Both the position numbers and the translations under genes were made by a program. DNA of 64,000 nucleotides from Morella rubra (lineage: Eukaryota > Streptophyta > Magnoliopsida > Fagales > Myricaceae), in assembly GCA_003952965.2 (NCBI GenBank), contig CM025855.1, positions 17,984,417 through 18,048,416 on the forward strand, written 5' to 3'. Below are positions 56,330-64,000 of this stretch, piece after piece; the first letter of the stretch is position 1; each line of letters opens with the position of its first letter. The notes beneath the pieces are model-generated. The model did not search any database. It was not told where the DNA came from and was given only the letters and a program-made list of their open reading frames with translations.

Positions 56330-56940
56330 AATTAATGACAAAAACCATTTTCTACTTCATGACCTGAATTGATCAGTTTTTCTTCTACACAGTCACCATT
56401 GAATCAAATCTTTCACAGTGAAGCCTTTATAGTGCTGAAGTAGTTTGGTTGCTAGAGTTTTGATGTTCAAGGACAAGGTTACTCGTGATGACTTCATAAA
56501 AAGAACTTCATAGGTCATAGGTGAATGCCGCATGGAACGGGTGTAAGTAACTAATTACATCAAGGTTGTCAAAGCCAGCAACAAGGGTTGCCAGTATGTG
56601 AATCATTATTTGTAAGGTTCTTTTCTTAGTAAATTTTGGGTGACGCAAATAGCCCGAAGTGGTTTACCTTTGAAGGTTATTTCAAAGGTTTTCCACTTTC
56701 AACAAATTCTTGTCTCTTTGTGTGATTGAATGTTTCCATTCTTATTTGATATTATATTTTATTGATTAAGTTGATTAATATGCATATCTAGACTGAACAA
56801 TTTAGAACGTGTTTTAAAATTATTATATAATTTTTATTTGTTATAGATGACACCTATTCACCTCCTTTAGGTGTTGTTAGTGTCTAAATTAGGTTTTTCA
56901 ATTGGTATCAGAGCCTAAACTCAGTCCTTGACCCTTAGTA

Positions 56941-59880
56941 GATGTATCAAAGTCTGTCTTTGTTCTTGCCTCTATATTTTGATGGAAACTGTTAGCCTAA
57001 GGTTGATCTTGAGCTATCTAACTGATTTTGATGATAACAAATGATAAAATAGCTTTGAAATATTTTTAGAATAGGTGGTTGTCAATCCACTATTCAATAG
57101 AGAGTACTCAATTGTATTTATATCTCTCTTTAATTAATTATGACCTATATTCGATTTAAACATGATGTTGGCTTGCACCTAAACTATTATATTTTTCATT
57201 GAAGGAGTTTCCGTGTTGAAATTGAAAAGATTTCATATCTGAAAGCATAAAAAAACTCCATATGCCAAGATGGTGTCGACACATGGTTGACATGGTGTCA
57301 ACACATAGCACAAAAGCCAGACTACCATGTCAATGGTGTCGACACATGGGAAGCAAAGTGTTGACACATGTGAAGATGGTGTCGACACGTGGTGAAAGAA
57401 ATGTCGACACATGCCACTGGCATCTGCGAGCAAGTTCCCGACTCGATGAAGGTGTCGACACATAGGCATGTATGTGTCAACACATATTGCGGGAACTCTA
57501 TTTTTAAAATGACGTCTCAACACGCAAACAAAGATGTCATGACACTTAGGGCACCTCTCCACATTCCAAAAAGACCATATAGATCCCCCAAGACTGAGAC
57601 CTATAAAGGGAACCTTATGGAGAGAGAAAAGAGATCTTTTGCACACCTTTTGCCTCTCTATATCATCAATCTTGACCTAGCCTCCATTAAGTGAGAGAAA
57701 AGTGCAAAAGACAAGAGCTGCATGTTTTCCAAGAGATTTGGTCTGCCATTGCTGTCATCATCATCAGATCTTGTCTTGTAGCCATTTATTGAGCTTTGTT
57801 TTTGCTGATCTAGCTTTAAGAGCTATTGTTTATTCATTCCTATCATGAAACTTTGAGAAACCTTTTAAGTGTGGATACACTTTGGCCTACCCATGAGGAT
57901 AGAAGAAATCTCATAGGCTTTGAGATTTGTGTACGAGTTGAAAAGTGAGTTCGGGAAAACTCTTGTAAAGGTCACTTAGCACCCGGAAGCTAAGTTGTAG
58001 ACACTATTGGAGTATAGTAGAGAAGCCCAAGGAAGGTAATAGCCTTGGGGGTGGATGTAGGCAAGTCTTGGCCGAACCACCTAAAAATAGCACTGTTATC
58101 TCTCGTTCGTACTCTTTAAATTATCGCTATTATTTATTGCTTAGCGTTAAACATTTTTAGATTTTCATTTTTATTCATTAAAAGGAAGTAATTTTTATAT
58201 TTGTGTTTTTATCAAAAAATGGCTAAGTTTTTGATAAATTCAATTCACCCCTTATTGGACTCACAGAAACAATTATGCATATGGGAAAGTATGTATGAGA
58301 TCTTTTTTTAAAACCCTAGATGAACGTAACTGGAGTTCCTGTGGAAAAGGTTGGTCAGTACCCTCTACTAATGTCAATGGTGTTAAGACACCAAAAGACA
58401 AGAGAACTTGGTCTAATAATCAGATCAACGAGTGAAATTGGAATGGCAAGGGTCTTCACTCTATTTTTATGCTTATTTCTCTTGAAGAGTTTAAGTATGT
58501 TTCTATGTTCGAGACAGCTAAGGAAACTTGGGATATTTTGGAGACAACGCGTGAAGAAATTAGAACTGTTAAGAACTCAAAGCTTCAGATGTTAACTACA
58601 AGATTTGAGGAGATTTGTATGAAGGAGGATGAGACCTTCAACGAATTTTACGCAAAGCTAAATGATAAGGTCAATTTGAGCTTCATTTGGGGGATCGAAT
58701 TCCTCAAAATTGTATAGTTAGAAAAGTGATATGGTCACTTCAAAACGAGATCCATGGCTATCGATGAAAGGAAAGACTTGGATATAATGAGGATTGAAGA
58801 ACTAGTTGAGTCTCTGCAAACCTATGAACTGACACTACCGTAGCCTATTAAAGTCTATTGCCTTGAGATAAAGTAAAGACGAAGTTTGTTCTGAGTCAAA
58901 TGAATCTCTGGATCATGAAAACTTCAGTGTTCTAGTGAAACAATTCTGAATTTTTTTTCGATCAAAGGGTGATAAAAAGAAGATTCAACAAAGGTGCTAA
59001 AAAGACTCATGGTAGCTACGGTTGTTACAAAGAGGAAAAAAGAGACAAACGTGTCTCGTATGAGACCAAAACCAAGAAATGTAAGGAATGTCAAGGCTTT
59101 GGTCATGTCAAATCAAAGTGTGCTACATACCTCAAGTCCGAAGGGAAAGCCACGAACCCATTGCTAAATGATGATCAATCAAACTCTAGCACTGACAATG
59201 AAAAATCCTCTTCAGAGGAACATGTAAATTTTATGGCTTTTATGTCTAGTACTAATAGCTTTGATTTCAGGATATTAACTCTCAAATGGAGACATCCAAG
59301 GATAAATCTAATGTTGAAAGAAGCTTGCAAGAGTTTTATGACAAACTCTTTAAGGAAAGCTTGAAACTACATAAGGTAAACAAAGCAAATCTAAAGAAAC
59401 TTCATAGGGCTCAACATGAAAAGGATAACCTTGCTGCCAAATTTGAAGAGTAAATCATGTTGTTTGATGACTTCAAAGTGAAAAATGTGGCTCTTGAAAT
59501 TGAGGTCAAAGAACTGCGGTGTGAACTAGAGAAATCAAAGGCTCAACTTCAACAATTTTCTAGTCATTCCAAGAAGCTTGACCATATGCTAAGCCTAGAA
59601 GCAACCTCTAGAAATAGGAAAGGTTTGGGCTACAACAAGTCGAGTGTCACATCAACTTCAAAAATTGTGGTTTTTCCTATATCCTTACCAATCAAGCTAG
59701 CAGAAGTGGAAAATTCTCTGAAGAAGGTAAATAAAGTTAAATAGATTGGTTTACAATTTGTTAGTTCTCATTCTCATGTTATTCCACCTAAAGCGCACAG
59801 TTCACATAAGTTTGTTTCCAAATGTCATTTTTGTCGTAAGTTAGGGCACATCAGACCTAAGTGTTTTAAATTAAGAGCAC
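56941..59880 (+). pseudogene. Element E gag and protease start, split by a solo LTR
   Basis: It begins MYQSLSLFLPLYFDG at 56941, is interrupted after FDGN by the solo LTR 56990-58265, and resumes as NYAYGKV. The body includes FETAKETWDILETTREEIRT (58509-58568) and KEDETFNEFYAKLNDKV. A first zinc finger, CKECQGFGHVKSKC, is at about 59079-59120. An acidic linker and a coiled-coil-like region (59457-59600) follow. A second finger, CHFCRKLGHIRPKC, is at about 59824-59865. Two such fingers with a coiled coil between are a Sirevirus trait. Several stops interrupt it. Confidence 0.82.
56990..58265 (+). mobile_element. Solo LTR (family S1) in element E gag
   Basis: 1276 bases, 'tgttagcctaaggttgatc' to '...ttggactcaca', flanked by GAAAC on both sides (56985-56989 and 58266-58270). 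The gag frame continues across it. The palindrome array has eight sites (57273-57484). This is one of the better-preserved S1 LTRs. Confidence 0.94.
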
Positions 59881-60201
59881 ACACATGCTAACCCTTTTTG
59901 CAGCACTAAGCATATGAATCTTGTGAACCATGTCAAGGTTCTCACTAAGCATATCATGATTATCAATGCAAGGTTGGAGAACTTGACCAAACAATCAACA
60001 TCTATGAAAAAGATTTGGAAGAAAAAGAATCAAAACCGATTAGCCGACAAGAAGGCTATTGGTATGTGTGTCACTTCTTGACTATTTTGTTTTTGCACAC
60101 ATTAGAATAGGTTGTATTTTTATTTTATTTTTTAATTTATGTTCTTGTATTTTTACTTTTCTTATCCCAGGAGTACCTATGCTTTTGTTTCTCTATTTCA
60201 G

Positions 60202-60202
<1 letters not shown>

Positions 60203-60234
<32 letters not shown>
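60203..60234. repeat. TA microsatellite at the gag/spacer junction of element E
   Basis: An uninterrupted (TA)n run of about 32 bases. It lies close to where pol is missing from element E. Confidence 0.9.
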
Positions 60235-60237
<3 letters not shown>

Positions 60238-60239
60238 AA

Positions 60240-60720
60240 AAAAAATGATGTCTTTTGTGTGCCTTTAATCAACACATTTGCTTGTTGACCTACTTGACAT
60301 ACTTGTGATTTTCGAGCATGATCTTTTAAATACTTTCTCAATTTTTGTCTGGCTGGTAATATGATTTGAGAGTAATGTCTGCTGTCACTTTTTGGTATTA
60401 CTTGACATGATCTCTCAAATTTTATTTGTCATACTCAATCACAGTGCACTAAATATGATTAGATGAGGCTTGATCGCATGTGTGAGTTTTAGGATGACAA
60501 TCACAGGTGAAAGGGAACACGTCTTTGGATTGAATTGAACTTTGACTAGCTAACCTTATACATTTATTGCCCCTATTAGAGTGAAAGACTAAAAAAACAT
60601 ATGTCCACCTCAAAAGTTGTTATGGCTCCCCGAAGAAAAAATAAGAAAAAGAAGAATAATACTTACAGGGAGAAAAACAAGCAACAAGATCGCATTATCA
60701 GTTCCTAGTGGCATTGGGTT
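60240..60720 (+). other. Element E spacer and start of the extra ORF
   Basis: A non-coding spacer typical of the region between pol and the extra ORF in Sireviruses is followed by a possible ORF start, MAPRRKNKKKKNNTY, at 60629. It is soon interrupted by a stop. This makes the absence of pol an internal deletion rather than a truncation of the element. Confidence 0.5.
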
Positions 60721-61044
60721 TGACTTTTATATATTGGGTATGTTTTTCTCTTCACTCATGGTTTTGGTTGGCTAACTTTGACCTCAGTCATAAATTTAAA
60801 GTCTTAAACCTCTTTACTTGTGTTTCGGTCCTTCACACACATATGCAATTCACATTTTTCTTATTGATGTTAAAATTGTTTAGAGACATGTGCCATAAAA
60901 TCAGTGAATATATTTTTCAAGATTAGATTATGGAGTGAGCTTGTATTGATTCTTCATGCTCTTGAGTATTATAGTTATGTCTCTTAGTGCCAATATTTTT
61001 GTGCTGACACCGGTTATACATGCAAAGTAGTTTGGAAAAAAATA
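60721..61044. other. Unassigned AT-rich DNA
   Basis: A short open stretch at 60708-60926 shows no conserved motif, and I see no gene here. Confidence 0.4.
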
Positions 61045-62640
61045 TTAATGCTTCAAGTAGAATGTAAATAAATAATGACTAACAACATTTCCTAAATTTA
61101 CGACCACAACTTCCTAAAGTAAAGACAAAAACAACTGACTTCAAAATAGTAGCTAACAATTGCTAAACTGACGCTTGGCTTAAGCAAGTGCATGTGAACG
61201 TTAGCCAACAGAACTTGACTAAGTCTTTATCAAGTCTTTTTCAACTGCCGCATATCTTTTATTCTCTCTTCTCTCATGTGTTGAACTTCTACGACGACGT
61301 TGGAAAGTTGTGGTTTATCAACCCCTCCCCCTTCAAGCGGATCCTTGTCCTGAATGTTTTCTTGTTCTCCTATGTAGCATCTTATCCGAATTTGTTGAAC
61401 ATATGGTCAAAGCGTGTAATGATATATTGGGTTCGGGCTGCAATTCTTGTGTAGCTTCCTCCGGCATTGCTTAGTGATTTCTTAACACATGCTTTCCCCC
61501 ATATTGGTACTCCCTTCAAGAAGTAATAGTTGTGATCCTCGAAACTTGTGGCCCATGGCATCCATCTCACTGCAGTTGAAACAAAGGCCTTGTGCTCGTC
61601 GTTTCTACATCTCATTCCACGTCAATCGTTTCACAGCTGATGCGAATGCAGACCGTGCTAGAGCTAGAAGACTCGGCTACAATCGGCCCATTTTGGCTGG
61701 CGATGGTTGCATGAATCAATGTTGGCGAAGGCGCTGGTCATCACCTCCCTCAACATCTTAGGCTTGAACATTTGAATTCCTTTAGAAATTTCAGCCTTCA
61801 GGCCCCATGAAGGTACGAACTAAAGCCTTTTGTGTCCATCCTTAAACCCAGTTGCCGAGCTTCTAGAATTCCTTTTGATAATTACATAACGTCCCCACTT
61901 GCCTTATATGGAAAAGGCTTCATCGATGTAGTCACAATCTGTGGGACCAAAACGAGCTCACAGCTCTTCTTCAAACACCTCCCAATTCAATGCTCGGACT
62001 TCCTCACGATAAGCTCGGCACACCCACTACCATCATTGGTCTCTCCCTCCAAGTGAAAGGACGCCAACGCCACCTTTTGATTATCCGTTGTCCCTTGATA
62101 TTAAAAAAAATTTAGCCACTCGGCTGAACCATTCAGTTGTGTCATCACCGACATAACATGGAAACTCAATTTTTGCTATCTTTGCGGAAAAAAATTTGCT
62201 TCAATCCTTCACCATCTTCTTGTTGCTTGCATGAGAATCCTTCAGCCTTCTCCTAGTTACCATAAGTAGGTGACCCTGCTTACCAAACAAAACAGCGTCT
62301 GAGAGCTTGTTGAGAGACTCCTCTAGACTATGCATCATGTCGGATCCTTTCTTTGTTAGTGGCCATAACCTAGCTCTAATACCAATGATAGGTCCCAATA
62401 AGAGCTTAATTACAATAGCAAAGTAGATAGAATTCTCTTTGGGTGAGAACTAACCACGAGTAATTTGGATAAAAATACGCTTGACTTTATTAATGCTTCT
62501 AGCAAAATTTAAATAAACAATGACTAAATACTTTTCTTAAACTTATGACAACAGCTTCGTAAAATAAAGAGTCTGAAATCAATAGTTGGTGGGTGTAATG
62601 TGACAAAAATAATATATTGAAATTAAAAATATCAAGACCC
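61045..62640 (-). mobile_element. Small Ty3/gypsy remnant with gag
   Basis: A pair of related ends is visible: 61045-61150 ('taatgcttcaagtagaatgtaaataaataatgacta') and 62488-62590 ('taatgcttctagcaaaatttaaataaacaatgacta'). Between them a minus-strand gag remnant starts next to the primer-binding site (minus tcattggtattagagctagg, about 62370-62388) and runs to about 61690. Blocks such as VALASFHLEGE (about 62075) and KPFPYKASGDV are readable between stops. The right-hand LTR would extend to about 62640. No pol is seen. Confidence 0.5.
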
Positions 62641-64000
62641 TATAATTAAAGAATGTAAATTACATATATTTAACCCTAACATTAATTTGCGCTATAGAGC
62701 TTTAGAAATGGTCCCCAGGCGGCCTCGCGCGATGGACAAATACTCCCACACCTGGTAACCCTTTTCTTTGATGTCTATTAAATACTTTTTTGGGAAGAGG
62801 GGATCCGGTCATTCTTTAATGCAAATTCTTTTCGCTGGACTTGCTTGGGCTTTCTACAAGTCAGTGAACAATATATGGTTTTGTTTGGGTGGGTGAAGGG
62901 AATACCTAGAAACTCCACCTGACCTCCCCCCGCCAAAAAAAAAAAAAAAAACAAAACACATTTTTTAAACACAGTTTTTGGTTTGGCGTACCCACTTTCG
63001 GTGCCATTGGCTCCAACGGGAAATGTGCTTTTTTGGGTTTCTTCGATCTCCTAGGCGTCACCCACAGATGTCCAAAGCCATATATGATTCCTGTTTGCTT
63101 TTAGAAATTTAACTAAAGAAGATCGAACTTTAACCCCCGGCATTGTTTTCTTATGATAATTAAGTTCAAGAGAAGACCACGAGAAGGGAGGGAGAGACTA
63201 GAGAGCCAAAGTAGTCTAGCTTTATCTAATTGGTTAGGGAAGGAAAGGTGGTGGCGAAGCAGATCAAACACTTCATAGGTTAGGCGGCTATATCGATCGT
63301 AACAGCTTTTATCCCCCCCTTAACTCACACGTCATATACATAATCGTGGCACTATATATATGAAGTGCAAAGTTTTGGACATTAAGATATTCAGTATGAA
63401 ATGTCAAATATTTGATCTGTTTGTCTTGATCAGATATTAAAATATTTTTAGGGAAAACTATTTACGATATTGACTGGATGAAAAAAATACTATTTTAGGC
63501 AAAAGTAAGTAGGTCTAAGCGCGTGCATCTTGGCTTAGGCGCAAATTCCCCATCATCTCCTGGGTAGGCATATATGAACCAACCCGCGGGCCAGACCCTG
63601 GTCTTCTAATGATAACAAGTCATCAAGTGTTGATTACTTGGTTTAGACTCAACACTGACATGCGCGCTGAACCAAGCCTACGCCCCTAGGTTGGACCAAA
63701 GTTTGAAATCTTTAAAATTTTAGAATGTTGGAGTTGATGAAAAAAATAAAGAAAGATAATTTAAATTAATTTTTTATATTTATTATAGTAAAATTAGAAA
63801 ATTTGATAGAAAGAGAAATAATTTTTTCTAGTTGAAATATTAGGATCAAAGCAATGCAAAACCATATATTATCAGATTTTTTAGTAAATTTTTCTTATTT
63901 ATTTTCGTTTTCATTTATTATGAAAATCGGCGTGATCATGACCATGCATGCATCTGGAGGTGGAGGAGTCACATTAACTAGTACTGCAACATAATGTAGT
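62641..64000. other. Intergenic DNA with no recognisable feature
   Basis: AT-rich sequence with an A-tract of about 18 bases at 62936-62953. I see no gene, LTR terminus or RNA gene on either strand. Confidence 0.5.

Larger units (their letters stand above)
56330..60720 (+). mobile_element. Element E: gag-only Sirevirus-like remnant
   Basis: The LTR end is at 56903 ('cctattcacctcctttaggtg' to 'aggtttttca'). It is followed by attggtatcagagcctaaac (primer-binding site), gag (56941-59880, split by a solo LTR), and then, with pol missing, the untranslated spacer and start of an extra ORF (atggctccccgaag at 60629). The left limit is a guess, because the second LTR is not visible. No reverse transcriptase or integrase is present. 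Confidence 0.65.

Noticed and set aside
55615..57490. Regularly spaced palindromes as a CRISPR-like array
   Set aside because: The repeat is only ten bases, spacing is irregular, copies lie within LTRs of a plant retrotransposon, and no cas-like gene exists.

Overview
This is nuclear DNA from a flowering plant, from a retrotransposon-rich, gene-poor region. The evidence is many nested LTR retrotransposons (Sirevirus-like Ty1/copia, other copia, Ty3/gypsy), AT-rich non-coding DNA with TA microsatellites, an intron-containing plant-type RNase T2 gene, and fragments of plastid rpoC1 and rpoB. I found no complete, intact host gene and no tRNA, rRNA, CRISPR array or bacterial-type feature. The species cannot be named from what is here.

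Layout. 1-23796 reads as one old Sirevirus-like element (A, + strand): truncated 5' LTR, broken gag-pol, then, after a large interruption, an envelope-like extra ORF (aORF), polypurine tract and 3' LTR. The interruption (about 5353-20204) is a second Sirevirus-like element (C). C was itself hit by a 3.4-kb solo LTR, a 2.3-kb solo LTR, a fragment of the same 2.3-kb family and a solo Ty3/gypsy LTR. 23797-28950 holds further LTRs, a copia protease fragment and AT-rich unassigned DNA. 28951-38160 holds an S-like RNase pseudogene flanked by two related copia LTRs, then the gag-only remains of a minus-strand copia element (D) with a solo LTR that carries a small MITE-like insert. 38161-44690 holds a solo gypsy LTR, a rearranged organelle-derived insert, GC-rich unassigned DNA, and a second, gap-ridden version of the same block. 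43615-56107 is a minus-strand Sirevirus-like element (B) bounded by the target duplication AATTT. A full-length Ty3/gypsy element (45421-50859, target duplication AATAG) sits inside its integrase. 56108-60720 is a gag-only Sirevirus-like element (E) with another solo LTR in its gag. 61045-62640 is a small gypsy gag remnant. The last 1.4 kb has nothing I can assign.

How it fits together. Seven solo LTRs have perfect 5-bp target-site duplications, and for three of them (in C integrase, A aORF and E gag) the interrupted reading frame resumes on the other side. This gives a relative order of insertion. Nearly all coding sequence is broken, mostly by stop codons and small indels. The exception is the gypsy gag-protease frame, which is open over 433 codons.

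The main caution is that two blocks (38161-44690 and 50296-52293) contain near-copies bounded by gypsy LTRs. Their differences are short deletions and homopolymer shortenings, which may be an assembly problem rather than biology.
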